A stretch of 64,000 nucleotides of DNA from Tsukamurella sp. 8F (GTDB lineage Bacteria; Actinomycetota; Actinomycetes; Mycobacteriales; Mycobacteriaceae). The stretch covers positions 62,001 through 126,000 of the forward strand of contig NZ_JARFTP010000004.1 in assembly GCF_029167375.1 (NCBI RefSeq), written 5' to 3'. The translations under genes were made by a program, and so were the position numbers. Below, one piece after another: positions 32,250-41,526 of the stretch. A model generated the notes under the pieces. The model saw only the letters and a program-made list of their open reading frames with translations. It did not search any database and was not told the DNA's origin. Within the stretch, counting starts at the first letter, position 1. Each line of letters starts with the position of its first letter.

Positions 32250-33215
32250 ATGAATGCCAAGTCGATCGTCACTGCGCCCGTGCGCGTCGCCTTCGCGACC
32301 GCCGGCGCGGCGATGTCAGCGGTGGAGGGCAGCGTCGCCGTGGCGCGACTCGCCGTCCAGAACGTCGAGACCGAAGTGAACTCCGCCCTGCACGTCGAGA
32401 GCACGGGTGCCGCCGCGAGCCCGGGTCAGATGCTGCAGCGACTCACGTCACTGCTCGAGCCGGATCGGCCGATCGGCATCGTGATCGCTCGTGGTGGCCC
32501 GCTCGATCGCGTCCTGCATCCCGGCGGCGTCGTCGATCGGCTGACCGCACCCGACGGGCTGCTGGAGAAGCTCACCGCGCCGGACGGCCTGCTCGACCAG
32601 ATGTCTCGCGAGGACGGCATCGTCAACCGCCTCACCTCCACCGGTGGCCCGCTCGACCGGCTCACGCGCGAGGGTGGCGTCGTCGACCAGATCACGGAGA
32701 ACGAGGGTGTCCTCGAACGCCTCACCTCCGAGGACGGTGTCCTGGACAAGCTGACCGCACCGGACGGTGTGCTGGAGAAGCTCATGGCGAAGGACGGTGT
32801 GCTCGACAAGCTGACGTCCGAGGGCGGCGTCCTGGACAAGCTCGCGCGGCCGGACGGGATCATGGACAAGCTCACCGCGGAAGGCGGCGTCCTGGACCGC
32901 GCCGTCGAGGACGGGGGCCTCATCGACCAGCTGATCGGGGACGACGGCGCCCTCGAGCGCGCAATAGCGCCGGGCGGTCCGCTGGACGCCGTCACCAAGC
33001 TGACCGACGTCATGGAGGAGCTCTCCCCGAACATCGACCACATGAACGGCGCGGTCGCCGAGTTGAAGGACGCCGTGACGCTCATGACCGCGGCGGTGGC
33101 CCCGATGAGCGACCTGGTGAATCGGCTCCCCAAGCGGATCCTGAAGGGACGCGGGGACCGCGGGCACACCGATGACGGGGACGCACACGACTACGCGGGC
33201 GGCGGGGCGCGCTGA
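32250..33215 (+). CDS. Decapeptide-repeat protein (long paralogue), unknown function
   Basis: 321 residues from ATG 32250. An Ala-rich N-terminal helix (residues 5-48) is followed by 17 consecutive, gap-free 10-residue repeats at 81-250. A helical segment comes next (VMEELSPNIDHMNGAVAELK, then APMSDLVNRLPKRILKG), and the tail is polar. Repeat consensus [DG]-G-[VL]-L-[DE]-[KR]-L-[TA]-x-[PE]. No signal peptide, no catalytic motif. Shares its plan with the protein at 20997-21773. I know no family to name. A repeat solenoid, or short amphipathic helices broken by Gly, is the structural guess. Confidence 0.78.
   Translation: MNAKSIVTAPVRVAFATAGAAMSAVEGSVAVARLAVQNVETEVNSALHVESTGAAASPGQMLQRLTSLLEPDRPIGIVIARGGPLDRVLHPGGVVDRLTAPDGLLEKLTAPDGLLDQMSREDGIVNRLTSTGGPLDRLTREGGVVDQITENEGVLERLTSEDGVLDKLTAPDGVLEKLMAKDGVLDKLTSEGGVLDKLARPDGIMDKLTAEGGVLDRAVEDGGLIDQLIGDDGALERAIAPGGPLDAVTKLTDVMEELSPNIDHMNGAVAELKDAVTLMTAAVAPMSDLVNRLPKRILKGRGDRGHTDDGDAHDYAGGGAR
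32490..32999 (+). repeat. 17 tandem in-frame 30-bp repeats coding decapeptides
   Basis: Residues 81-250 divide into exactly 17 units of 10 with no insertion or deletion. Examples: PGGVVDRLTA, PDGLLEKLTA, EDGVLDKLTA, KDGVLDKLTS, EGGVLDKLAR. Position 3 is always Gly and positions 4-5 are mostly aliphatic. Position 6 is acidic except in one unit, and position 8 is usually Leu/Ile. Not a CRISPR: no conserved repeat/spacer alternation, and the frame is open throughout. Confidence 0.93.
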
Positions 33216-33233
33216 CCACCGCGTCTGCGGTGG
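33216..33233 (+). terminator. Hairpin after the decapeptide-repeat gene
   Basis: CCACCGC, loop GTCT, GCGGTGG: a perfect 7-bp stem starting at the base after the stop codon. Likely a terminator, without a U-tract. Confidence 0.5.
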
Positions 33234-33428
33234 CCGTCCCGCGCTCGTCGCGCGCAGGCGACCGCTGGTGATTCGGTTAACCCGAGGGAACTACGGGGCG
33301 ACCTGAAGAATACGGGCCGGGACCGGACGTTAACCCGCTCGGAACCCGGCTCGAACCCCCACCGAACTGTCACGGAACATCCGCGCGCCACCCTTCTTCC
33401 GCACGCGTGGCAGACCTACGTTCGCCCC

Positions 33429-34724
33429 ATGCGGATCACAGTGCTGGGTACGGGATACCTGGGAGCCACGCACGCGGCGTGCATGGCTGAACTCGGCCAC
33501 GAGGTCCTGGGTGTCGACATCGACGCGGGCAAGGTCAACGCCCTGTCCGAGGGGAAGGTGCCGTTCCACGAGCCGGGGCTACCGGCGGTGCTCAAGCGGA
33601 ACGTCGAGGACGGGCGCCTGCGCTTCACGACGTCTTACGCCGAGGCCGCAGAGTTCGGCGAGGTGCACTTCATCGCGGTCGGCACGCCACAGCGCAAAGG
33701 TGAGTTCGCCGCCGACCTCACCTACGTGCACTCGGTGATCGATTCGTTGCTGCCGCATCTCGACCGCGACACCGTGGTGCTGGGCAAGTCGACGGTTCCG
33801 GTCGGCACCACCGATGGTCTCCGGGCGCGGGCGGCGGCACTGACCGACCACGAAGTCGAGTTCGCCTGGAATCCCGAGTTCCTCCGCGAGGGGCACGCGG
33901 TGAAGGACACCCTCGAGCCGGATCGCCTGGTCCTCGGGGTCGAACCCGGCGGCCGCGCCGAGGAGGTCGCCCGCGAGGTCTACGGGCCGATCCTCGACCG
34001 CGAGACGCCGTTCTTCGTCACCGACACGGCCACAGCGGAACTCGTCAAGGTGTCGGCGAACGCCTTTCTCGCTACGAAGGTCTCGTTCATCAACGCCGTC
34101 GCCGAGGTCTGCGAGGCGGCAGGCGCCGATGTCGTTGCGCTGGCCGATGCGATCGGCGTCGACGACCGTATCGGACGCCGATTCCTGGGGGCCGGTGTGG
34201 GTTTCGGCGGCGGGTGCCTGCCCAAGGACATTCGCGCGTTCATGGCGCGGTCGGGCGAGCTCGGAGCCGGGCACATGCACGGACTGCTGCGTGAGGTCGA
34301 CGCGATCAACATGGGCCGCCGCAGCCGTATGGTCGAGGTCGCTCGTGACGCGTGTGGCTCGCTGCTCGGCGCGAAGGTCGCGGTGCTGGGCTGTGCCTTC
34401 AAGCCCGACTCCGACGACGTTCGAGATTCCCCGGCGCTCAACATCGCTGGACAGATTCAGCTGCAGGGAGCGTCCGTGAGCGTGTACGACCCCGAGGCGA
34501 TGGACAATTCACGCCGGGTGTTCCCCACGCTGGACTACGCGACCACCGCCCTCGAAGCGTGCGAGGGGGCCGACGCCGTGCTGGTGCTCACCGAGTGGCG
34601 GCAGTTCCGCGAGCTCTCGCCCGCCGAAGTGGCCGCCGTGACGCGCGGTCGTACGCTGATCGACGGCCGCAACTGCATGCCCCGTGGCGCGTGGGAGGCT
34701 GCGGGCTGGACCTATCGCACGTGA
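33429..34724 (+). CDS. udgA: UDP-glucose 6-dehydrogenase
   Basis: 431 residues from ATG 33429. Oxidises UDP-glucose to UDP-glucuronate with two NAD+, supplying sugar precursors for envelope polysaccharide. N-terminal Rossmann GTGYLGATHAACMAELGH; NPEFLREGHAVKD; catalytic Cys263 in GFGGGCLPKD; C-terminal domain FKPDSDDVRDSPALNIA. Full length for the family. The preceding 200 bp hold no gene. It faces the convergent TauD-like gene. Confidence 0.94.
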   Translation: MRITVLGTGYLGATHAACMAELGHEVLGVDIDAGKVNALSEGKVPFHEPGLPAVLKRNVEDGRLRFTTSYAEAAEFGEVHFIAVGTPQRKGEFAADLTYVHSVIDSLLPHLDRDTVVLGKSTVPVGTTDGLRARAAALTDHEVEFAWNPEFLREGHAVKDTLEPDRLVLGVEPGGRAEEVAREVYGPILDRETPFFVTDTATAELVKVSANAFLATKVSFINAVAEVCEAAGADVVALADAIGVDDRIGRRFLGAGVGFGGGCLPKDIRAFMARSGELGAGHMHGLLREVDAINMGRRSRMVEVARDACGSLLGAKVAVLGCAFKPDSDDVRDSPALNIAGQIQLQGASVSVYDPEAMDNSRRVFPTLDYATTALEACEGADAVLVLTEWRQFRELSPAEVAAVTRGRTLIDGRNCMPRGAWEAAGWTYRT

Positions 34725-34743
34725 TCGCCGAGCCTTCGGCGCG

Positions 34744-35682
34744 CTACGCGGTGGTGTCGGCGCGAGCGGTGACGATCGGGGAGTAGTCGGAGGCGTCGCC
34801 CCGCAGGACGCGGGATACGTCGCCGCGGACGCCGACCGGGACGTCGCCGGCCAGGGTGACCCGGCGCAGCAGGCGGGTGTGGTCGCCGTAGTCGTTGACG
34901 CCGAAGTGCTGCGTGGAGCGGTTGTCCCAGATCGCGATATCGCCGGGCGTCCACGACCAGCGGACGGTGTTGTCCGCGTTCTCGATCCGGCGCTGAAGAA
35001 CGGCGTGCAGGGCGGCCGAGTCGGCGAGACTCAGGCCCGCGAACTGTTTGACGAAGTGTCCCAGCAACAGCGAGCGACGCCCGGTCTCCGGGTGGACGCG
35101 CACGACCGGGTGCTCGGTCTGGAAGATCTCGCGGATGAACTCCTTGTGGTACTCCGCTCGCTGGTAGCTGGCGTTGTGCTCCGCGTAGTCGTAGTCGTTC
35201 GTGTGCACGGCACGCAGGTTGTCGGCGAGCGCCTTGAGCGGTGCAGGCAGCCGGTCGTACGCGCGGGTCGTCGATGCCCACTGCGTCGCACCCCCGTACG
35301 GCGGCAAGGTCACTGCGCGCAGGATCGACACCTTGGGGACCCGGTCCACGAACGACACGTCCGTGTGCCAGCTGTTGGCCGCACCCTCGATGGGCAGGAG
35401 GTCGGAGCCCGGGCGCACCGTGGGGTGCGGCGTGGTCGGAGTGCCCAGCCGCCGCGCGAACGCGTACTGCTCCTCGTCGGTGAGGTGTTGCTGCCCGCGC
35501 ACGATCAGCACCTCGTGTTCCGCGAGCAGGTCCAGTAGGTGGTCGGCCGATGCCCTGTCCAGGTCGCCACTAAGGCGGATGCCCTCGACGACGGCGCCGA
35601 TGTGCTCACCCAACTTGGTCACGGTGAGCGGGCCGGTGTCTGGCTGGATCAGGACGTCGGGCTGGGGCAGAACGGGGGACAA
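34744..35682 (-). CDS. TauD/TfdA-family Fe(II)/2-oxoglutarate dioxygenase
   Basis: 312 residues from TTG 35682, which has GAAGGGAA about 10 bases upstream; GTG 35724 would add 14 residues but has no ribosome site. The facial triad is visible: His-x-Asp in NSWHTDVSF and the distal His in STQHFGVNDYG, with the 2-oxoglutarate Arg in TRLLRRVTL. Family members release sulfite from taurine or sulfate esters. It is a paralogue of the dioxygenase at 56100 in the sulfur cluster, but stands alone here. Confidence 0.88.
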   Translation of the reverse strand: MSPVLPQPDVLIQPDTGPLTVTKLGEHIGAVVEGIRLSGDLDRASADHLLDLLAEHEVLIVRGQQHLTDEEQYAFARRLGTPTTPHPTVRPGSDLLPIEGAANSWHTDVSFVDRVPKVSILRAVTLPPYGGATQWASTTRAYDRLPAPLKALADNLRAVHTNDYDYAEHNASYQRAEYHKEFIREIFQTEHPVVRVHPETGRRSLLLGHFVKQFAGLSLADSAALHAVLQRRIENADNTVRWSWTPGDIAIWDNRSTQHFGVNDYGDHTRLLRRVTLAGDVPVGVRGDVSRVLRGDASDYSPIVTARADTTA

Positions 35683-35804
35683 GGCGCGGTTTCCCTTCGT
35701 ACGGGGGACGGACTGTCCCACCACACAACTCGCCCGCAGCCGCGGGCGCGAGGGTTGGGCTCACCGCAATCCGAACCCCGACCGGAGCCGCCGGCTCCGA
35801 GGCG

Positions 35805-37031
35805 TCAGCCGCGCACCCACTCGCGCAGCCGCGCATACACGGCTTCGTCGTGCAGCAGCGTGAAGTGGTGCGCGCGGGGAAGATGCATGCCGTTGGCGGG
35901 GTCGAAGCAGATCCGGCGCGCGCGGCTTCGACCGGACGCGCTCGGCAGTAGTACGAGCCCGTCGCCCACGACCCGTCCGACGGGGTTGCGGCGCGAGCGG
36001 GTCACCGTCGCCGCGACGAAGTAGTGCGCCGAGCCGACAGGCAGGGGGATTTCTGCAGCGGCGGCCCTGCCGAGCGCGTCGGCATCCCGGCCGCTCCAGT
36101 CCTCGTCGACGATGCTGCCCGCGCGCAGATCCCGGATCCCGCCGCTGCGGCGGCGCAGCATGCGCCCGAACGGCGCCGTCTCGGGCAGTTTCACGAGGGC
36201 GGCGCTGCCGTAGTGTGCGAGCGTCTCGAGGGGGGCGCCGAGGTGCGGGGTGCCGAGGGTGACAGTTGCGGACAGCCCTGCGGGCCAGGCCATTCCGACC
36301 GTCTCGGCGTGATGCGCCGCGCTGCGGGCCACCAGGCCACCCATCGAGTGCCCGACGAGCACGACGTCCTCGATCGGCACGGGCCAGCCGTCGACGAGCC
36401 CTTCCAGAAGTTCGGCTAGTGCACGTCCGTTCTCCGAGATGCGCCGTCCGGTGTTGTATCGCACGAAGACGGGGGAGACGCCGCCTTCGGCCGCCAGCCG
36501 CTCACCGAAGGTCGGTCCGCCTCCCAGTGACCACGCGTGCTCGGTCTCGACCAGGCCGTGTAGGAAAACGACGAGGCGGGACCGGGCTTCCGGGAACGCC
36601 CCCGTCAGCCTGTCGGCATCGAGCGGGACCGCGCGACCGGCGACGCGGACCGTCATCGGCTCGGCAGCGAGGGGCGACTTCGTAGCCTCCAGGTCGTCGC
36701 CGATAAGCCCCTGTATGACGCCGATCAGCGCAGCACCGCGGACGGTCTCCGACGGCGGGGTCGTGAGTCCCAGGTCGGCGAACCGTCCCCCGACCTCGCC
36801 CGCGGTGTCCATCGCGGTGGTGATCGCAAGGTAGACGCCGTCGGTGATCCCGTCGTGGAGCGCCTTCACAGGTGCCGCGAATGCGCCCACACCCAGCCCG
36901 ACCCCCGCGAACACCCGGTCCGAGATCGCACGGTGGACACGATGCGTGCCGGACGTGGCGCCGGACAGTTCGGCGCACCCGAGGCGGGCCAGGGCGCGCA
37001 CCTCTGCTGTGGCGCCGGGTCGTCGATCCAT
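35805..37031 (-). CDS. Alpha/beta-hydrolase (lipase/esterase-like)
   Basis: 408 residues from ATG 37031 (MDRRPGATAEVRALA); an upstream start is possible. The hydrolase core occupies about 165-400: oxyanion region LVVFLHGLVETEHAW, nucleophile elbow GHSMGG in VVLVGHSMGGLVARSA, and the likely catalytic His near AHHFTLLHDEAVYARL. An approximately 150-residue N-terminal extension may cap the active site. No signal peptide. Substrate unknown. Confidence 0.82.
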   Translation of the reverse strand: MDRRPGATAEVRALARLGCAELSGATSGTHRVHRAISDRVFAGVGLGVGAFAAPVKALHDGITDGVYLAITTAMDTAGEVGGRFADLGLTTPPSETVRGAALIGVIQGLIGDDLEATKSPLAAEPMTVRVAGRAVPLDADRLTGAFPEARSRLVVFLHGLVETEHAWSLGGGPTFGERLAAEGGVSPVFVRYNTGRRISENGRALAELLEGLVDGWPVPIEDVVLVGHSMGGLVARSAAHHAETVGMAWPAGLSATVTLGTPHLGAPLETLAHYGSAALVKLPETAPFGRMLRRRSGGIRDLRAGSIVDEDWSGRDADALGRAAAAEIPLPVGSAHYFVAATVTRSRRNPVGRVVGDGLVLLPSASGRSRARRICFDPANGMHLPRAHHFTLLHDEAVYARLREWVRG

Positions 37032-37093
37032 GGCAAGAGTGTACGACTGTGCACTGAATTGCGACAAGGTGTTGTGACGTAGAATCGCGCGAC

Positions 37094-37957
37094 GTGGCGA
37101 GCGAGGCGGGCAAGACGGTGCTGTTCTACGTGTTCGCGCCGCTCGCCGACCCCGAGGCGGTCCGGCTCTGGCAGCGCACCCTCGCGGAGGTCGGTGGACT
37201 CACCGGTCGGATCCTGGTGTCCCGGCACGGAATCAACGCCACCGTCGGCGGCGGCATCCGCGCTGTCAAGCAGTACGTTCGCGGGACCCGCGAGTATCCG
37301 GCCTTCCGCCGCGCCGATGTGAAGTGGTCCGACGGCGGCTCCGCCGACTTCCCGAAGCTGTCCGTCAAAGTGCGGGACGAGATCGTGACGTTCGGCGTGC
37401 CGGGTGAGGTGGCCGTCGACGAGACGGGGATCGTGGACGGGGGCACTCGGCTGACGCCCGACGGCCTGCACACGCTGCTCGCCGAGCGCGACGACGTCGT
37501 GCTGTTCGACGGACGCAACGAGATAGAGGCCGCTATCGGCCGTTTCCGCGGTGCCGTGGTCCCGCCCGTCACGCACACACGTGACTTCGTGGCACTTCTC
37601 GACTCCGGCGCGTACGACCATCTCAAGGGCCGCCCCGTCGTCACGTACTGCACGGGAGGCGTCCGCTGCGAGGTCCTGACATCGCTCATGCGGCACCGCG
37701 GGTTCTCGGACGTCTACCAGCTGGACGGCGGCATCCTGCGTTATGGCGAACGGTTCGGTGACTCGGGTCTGTGGGAGGGGTCGCTCTACGTGTTCGACGG
37801 GCGCGTGAGCACGGACTTCACACCCGGCGCGGCCGTGATCGGCACGTGCTCGGGCTGCGGTGCGCCGACGTCCCGCGTGGTGAACGTCCCCGACGGCGGT
37901 GGACGCGAGCTCGCGGTGCGCTGCCCTGAGTGCACCCCGGACGAGGCCGCGCAATGA
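37094..37957 (+). CDS. trhO: tRNA uridine(34) hydroxylase, rhodanese-type (UPF0176)
   Basis: 287 residues from GTG 37094. TrhO (YceA in E. coli) hydroxylates U34 of certain tRNAs in an oxygen-dependent step of wobble modification. N-terminal UPF0176 domain ([28 protein letters not shown]); rhodanese domain at about 125-225 with the active Cys186 in [11 protein letters not shown]-terminal Cys4 segment, CSGC then CPEC. Overlaps the CobW-type gene by 4 bp, so they form an operon. Confidence 0.92.
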   Translation: MASEAGKTVLFYVFAPLADPEAVRLWQRTLAEVGGLTGRILVSRHGINATVGGGIRAVKQYVRGTREYPAFRRADVKWSDGGSADFPKLSVKVRDEIVTFGVPGEVAVDETGIVDGGTRLTPDGLHTLLAERDDVVLFDGRNEIEAAIGRFRGAVVPPVTHTRDFVALLDSGAYDHLKGRPVVTYCTGGVRCEVLTSLMRHRGFSDVYQLDGGILRYGERFGDSGLWEGSLYVFDGRVSTDFTPGAAVIGTCSGCGAPTSRVVNVPDGGGRELAVRCPECTPDEAAQ

Positions 37958-38961
37958 GCCGGTCCGTCCCCGTCATCGTGGTCGCAGGCTACCTCGGCGC
38001 GGGAAAATCGACCCTCCTGAACCATCTACTGCGCAACGCACACGGGGTGCGGATCGGCGTGGTGGTCAACGACTTCGGGGCGGTGAACATCGATGCGATG
38101 CTCGTTGCCGGACAGGTCGACTCCACGGTCTCGCTGAGTAACGGGTGCTTGTGCTGCGCGGTCGACGACGACGAGCTCGACACGATCTTCGGCGATCTCG
38201 CCGGTAGCGGCATGGACGCGATCGTCGTCGAGTGCAGCGGAATCGCCGAGCCCGGTGCGATGGTGCGCCGCGTCCTGCTCGCCGACGAGCCCCGGATCAC
38301 GTTCGGCGGGCTCGTGTACGTCGTCGACGGGGCGGCGCTCATCGACACCGTCGACACCCACCCGTCGATGCGGCATCACCTCGCGCTCGCGGATCTCGTG
38401 GTCCTCAACAAGATCGACCTGGCCGAGGATCTCGACGCCGTGTCCGCGCTCGTGGCCGAGTGCGCGCCATCGGCGCCCGTTGTGCCCGCCGTCGACGCGG
38501 CCGTCGATCCCGCACTGCTCATGGACTCGGGCCGCATGCGGCCCGACGCAGACGGGCCGCGCCAACTCGCGTTCGACGACCTGCTTCGCGAGGAGCACCA
38601 CGAGCACACGCACGACGGAGCCTGCGGGCACCTGCATGAGGGGTATGAATCCGTCGACGTGGTCCTCGATCGGCCGGCCGACGCGCGGGCTGTCGCGGAC
38701 CTGCTCACCGACCCCCCTCCGGGCGTGTTCCGGACGAAGGGCTTCGTGCAGGTCGTCGACGGGACGCGGTTCGAGGTGCACGGCGTCGGCCGGTACGTGC
38801 GGACCACTCGCTGCAAGGGATCGGGGACCGTTCTCGTCTTCATCGGCCGCGGGATCGACGCCGACGGTGTCCGTGCGCGCGTCGCGGACTGTGGCGCCGT
38901 GGCGGGCGTCGACGACCCCAACGCGACGCTCGCCCTGCTGCGCTTCTCGCCCGAGGTCTGA
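37954..38961 (+). CDS. CobW/COG0523-family GTPase metal chaperone
   Basis: 335 residues from ATG 37954, overlapping the trhO stop. G3E GTPase: P-loop GYLGAGKST at 12-20, metal-binding CxCC in SNGCLCCAV (64-68), Walker B in [12 protein letters not shown], and NKID specificity motif. A His-rich loop [18 protein letters not shown] lies between GTPase and C-terminal CobW domains, suited to zinc or cobalt. These proteins deliver metal to client enzymes. The client here is not evident, and no Zur box was seen upstream. Confidence 0.9.
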   Translation: MSRSVPVIVVAGYLGAGKSTLLNHLLRNAHGVRIGVVVNDFGAVNIDAMLVAGQVDSTVSLSNGCLCCAVDDDELDTIFGDLAGSGMDAIVVECSGIAEPGAMVRRVLLADEPRITFGGLVYVVDGAALIDTVDTHPSMRHHLALADLVVLNKIDLAEDLDAVSALVAECAPSAPVVPAVDAAVDPALLMDSGRMRPDADGPRQLAFDDLLREEHHEHTHDGACGHLHEGYESVDVVLDRPADARAVADLLTDPPPGVFRTKGFVQVVDGTRFEVHGVGRYVRTTRCKGSGTVLVFIGRGIDADGVRARVADCGAVAGVDDPNATLALLRFSPEV

Positions 38962-39120
38962 CGTCCGTTCGGACGAGTCGGGCGCAACAGGCCGACCCCG
39001 ACGATTGCATCAACCCTCAAGGAGTGGTTCACTGTTACCAGTGTGACTGAAGTGATCCATGTTGCGCGTGCGAATATCGGAAGGAGAGCGACGCCGGCCA
39101 CTGCCAGGCGTCCATCTGCA

Positions 39121-40488
39121 ATGAAGAAGACGACTGTTCTCGCAGGCTCGATGGCCGGCGCCGCCGCCGCGTTCTTCGCTGTGCCCGCCATGGTCTCGGC
39201 AGCCCCCAACACGCCGGCCCCCGCGGCGGGCCCCCTCAAAGGCAAGACGGTGTTCCTCGACGCCGCGGGCAGCGGCGGAGGCGTACAGGCCGACCTCACC
39301 CGGCAGGTGCCGGACGGCCGCGGCGGCACCGTCGCGTGCTCGGCACCGTCGGCCGCCACCGCGTCGGGCGTCGCGGACCACACCATCAACTACAACGTCG
39401 CCCGCATGGTCGAATCAGCGTTGACCAGCCAGGGGGCCAAGGTCGTGATGGGCCGCAGCGACGACACCGGCTTCGCCGGCTGCGTCGACGCGCGGGCGAA
39501 CGCGGCGAGCGCCAGCAAGGCCGATATCGGCCTTGTCGTCAACACCGTGTCACAGGATCCGTCGCTGCACGGCTTCACGCTCGAGACGCCCGCGGCCGGC
39601 GTGTCCGACCAGGCCGTGTCCGCCGCCCAGTCGGGCGCAGGCGCCAAGGCCGCGAACGTCGTCCGTGACGCCGGCACCGCCGCCGGGCTGGCCCCGGCCG
39701 ACTATCTCGGTAGCAACAAGGGGATCGCGCAGACCCAGAACGCATACGTCTCGCAGTCGTCGCTCCCGCTGGTCTACGCGGATCTCGGCAACGTCGCCAA
39801 CACCGGCGATGCGTCGGCGCTCGGGACCAAGGCCGGCCAGGCGAAGTACGCGGTCGCGCTCACGAACGGCCTCATCCAGTACCTGACCGGCAAGGTCACG
39901 CCGGCCGGTGCGGTCGCTCAGCCGATCAAGTCGGAGCCGCTCATCACCATTCCGCAGCCGACCGCACCCACCGCGGGGACCACCGCCGCGCCGGCGGCCG
40001 GCACCGGGGCGTCGACGGTGCAGACGCCGATCGTGCCGTCACTCCCCGGTGCGGCATCGACGGCCGCGCCGACGGCGTCCGCCCCGCAGGCCGCGACCGG
40101 GCAGACGACGGGCGGTACGTCGCCGATCGTGTCCGGTGTGCCGATGCTGTCCGGTGGACCGACGGCGAGCACGAACACGGGTACCGCTGCGCAGACCGCG
40201 GCGCCTGCTCAGCCCGCCACCACCAACGTGGACATCCCGGGACTCGGCTCGCTGCAGGTCCCCGCGCTGCCGCAGTTCGTGCAGGCCCCGCAGCTGACAT
40301 CGATGATCCAGCAGCTCACGCCGCAGGCCCAGCAGTTCGTGAGCAGCTCGGCCGGGCAACAGATGATCTCTTCGCTGTTCACCAATCCGCAGTCGCTGAA
40401 CTCCCTGGCCGCCTCGCAGGGCCCGGGTGTCGCCCAGCAGGTCATCAAGGCCGTGCTGAGCGGCTCCAGCATGCTGCCGGGCATCTAG
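39121..40488 (+). CDS. Secreted amidase_3-fold protein lacking zinc ligands (pseudo-amidase, Rv3717-related)
   Basis: 455 residues from ATG 39121, giving a classical signal peptide (MKKTTVLAG to VSAAP); an in-frame GTG at 39043 would add 26. Residues about 40-270 follow the N-acetylmuramoyl-L-alanine amidase Rv3717: RQVPDGRGGT, CVDARANAA, YLGSNKGIAQ, QAKYAVALTNGLIQYL. The zinc motif DPGHNG is replaced by DAAGSGG, the ligand Glu by Asn (TINYN) and SLHAD by VVNTV. The catalytic VELGN reads YADLGN. The rest is Pro/Thr/Ala-rich with a helical end. Probably a non-catalytic envelope protein. Confidence 0.78.
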   Translation: MKKTTVLAGSMAGAAAAFFAVPAMVSAAPNTPAPAAGPLKGKTVFLDAAGSGGGVQADLTRQVPDGRGGTVACSAPSAATASGVADHTINYNVARMVESALTSQGAKVVMGRSDDTGFAGCVDARANAASASKADIGLVVNTVSQDPSLHGFTLETPAAGVSDQAVSAAQSGAGAKAANVVRDAGTAAGLAPADYLGSNKGIAQTQNAYVSQSSLPLVYADLGNVANTGDASALGTKAGQAKYAVALTNGLIQYLTGKVTPAGAVAQPIKSEPLITIPQPTAPTAGTTAAPAAGTGASTVQTPIVPSLPGAASTAAPTASAPQAATGQTTGGTSPIVSGVPMLSGGPTASTNTGTAAQTAAPAQPATTNVDIPGLGSLQVPALPQFVQAPQLTSMIQQLTPQAQQFVSSSAGQQMISSLFTNPQSLNSLAASQGPGVAQQVIKAVLSGSSMLPGI

Positions 40489-40500
40489 CCCGAACCCGCT

Positions 40501-40529
40501 CCCGCCTCGCCGTCTCGCGGTGGGGCGGG
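40501..40529 (+). terminator. GC-rich hairpin after the amidase-like gene
   Basis: CCCGCCTCGCCG (40501-40512), loop TCTCG, then CGGTGGGGCGGG; 10 of 12 positions pair. Located just after the stop codon and before the SDR gene. Confidence 0.45.
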
Positions 40530-40564
40530 GCGGTGGCGCGGCCGTCTCTGGCAAGCTGGGGCGT

Positions 40565-41473
40565 ATGGCACTGTCCACGCTCACCCGACTCGTCACGATG
40601 CCCACGCCGGTGAAGGACCTGGAGGGGAAGAAGGTCCTGGTCACCGGCGCGGCCAGCGGCATCGGTCGCGCCACCGCGAAACTCCTTGCAGCGCATGGCG
40701 CCGAGCTCGTCCTCACCGATATCACCGAGGACGGGCTCGGCGCCGTCGTCGACTTCGTCACAGCCCAGGGCGGCACAGTTCTCGCGCACCGCGCGTTCGA
40801 CATCTCGGACAACGAGGCGGTGCGTGGGTTCGCCCGCGACGTGCACTCCTCGGTCGGCTCGCTCGATGTGGTGATGAACATCGCCGGGGTCTCCGCATGG
40901 GGCACTGTGGAGACGCTGTCCCACGAGCAGTGGCAGAAGATGGTCGACGTCAACCTCATGGGGCCGATCCAGGTGATCGAGAATTTCGTGCCGCCGATGA
41001 TCGCGGCCGGTCGCGGCGGCCACCTGGTCAACGTGTCGTCGGCGGCGGGACTACTCGCCCTGCCGTGGCACGCGGCCTACGCGGCGAGCAAGTTCGGTCT
41101 CGTCGGCGTCTCCGAGGTGCTGCGCTACGACCTTCGGCGGCATGGCATCGGTGTAAGCGTCGTATGCCCCGGTGGCGTGGAGACGGGGCTGGTCGACACC
41201 GTCGAGATCGCCGGGATGGACAAGCAGAATCCCAAGGTACGCAGGGGTATCGACACGTTCCCCAAGGTCTCCGCCGAGAAGGTCGCGCAGTGCATCGTGG
41301 ACGGCGTCCTACACAACCGGTTCATGGTGTTCACGTCCGTCGATACCCGATTCGGATACTTCGTCAAGCGCAAGTTCGCGCTGCCCTATGAGATCGCGAT
41401 GCGCATCGCGAACGCGCGGTTCGACCAGCTGGCGGCCGCGTCGCGGCGAGGCGTCGCGGAGGCGGCGGAGTAG
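40565..41473 (+). CDS. Short-chain dehydrogenase/reductase
   Basis: 302 residues from ATG 40565. Classical SDR: NAD(P) loop VTGAASGIGRATA, NIAGVSAWG, catalytic Ser in VNVSSAAG, and Tyr/Lys in YAASKFG. The C-terminal part is extended, as in mycobacterial SDRs associated with fatty-acid or ketone reduction. No operon partner. Substrate unknown. Confidence 0.88.
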   Translation: MALSTLTRLVTMPTPVKDLEGKKVLVTGAASGIGRATAKLLAAHGAELVLTDITEDGLGAVVDFVTAQGGTVLAHRAFDISDNEAVRGFARDVHSSVGSLDVVMNIAGVSAWGTVETLSHEQWQKMVDVNLMGPIQVIENFVPPMIAAGRGGHLVNVSSAAGLLALPWHAAYAASKFGLVGVSEVLRYDLRRHGIGVSVVCPGGVETGLVDTVEIAGMDKQNPKVRRGIDTFPKVSAEKVAQCIVDGVLHNRFMVFTSVDTRFGYFVKRKFALPYEIAMRIANARFDQLAAASRRGVAEAAE

Positions 41474-41526
41474 CGTCTGCGGCTCCGTTTCTGGGGGAGG
41501 GAATCAGTTTCGTGCCGGGGGCCGGG

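Noticed and set aside
32490-32999. Regular 30-bp repeats suggesting a CRISPR array
   Set aside because: The repeats are contiguous, imperfect and in one open reading frame with no unique spacers.
38962-39120. GTG 39043 as start of the amidase-like gene
   Set aside because: It would bury the signal peptide behind 26 unconserved residues; ATG 39121 gives a standard Sec signal. Not fully excluded, since AAGGAG at 39081 does not suit either start.
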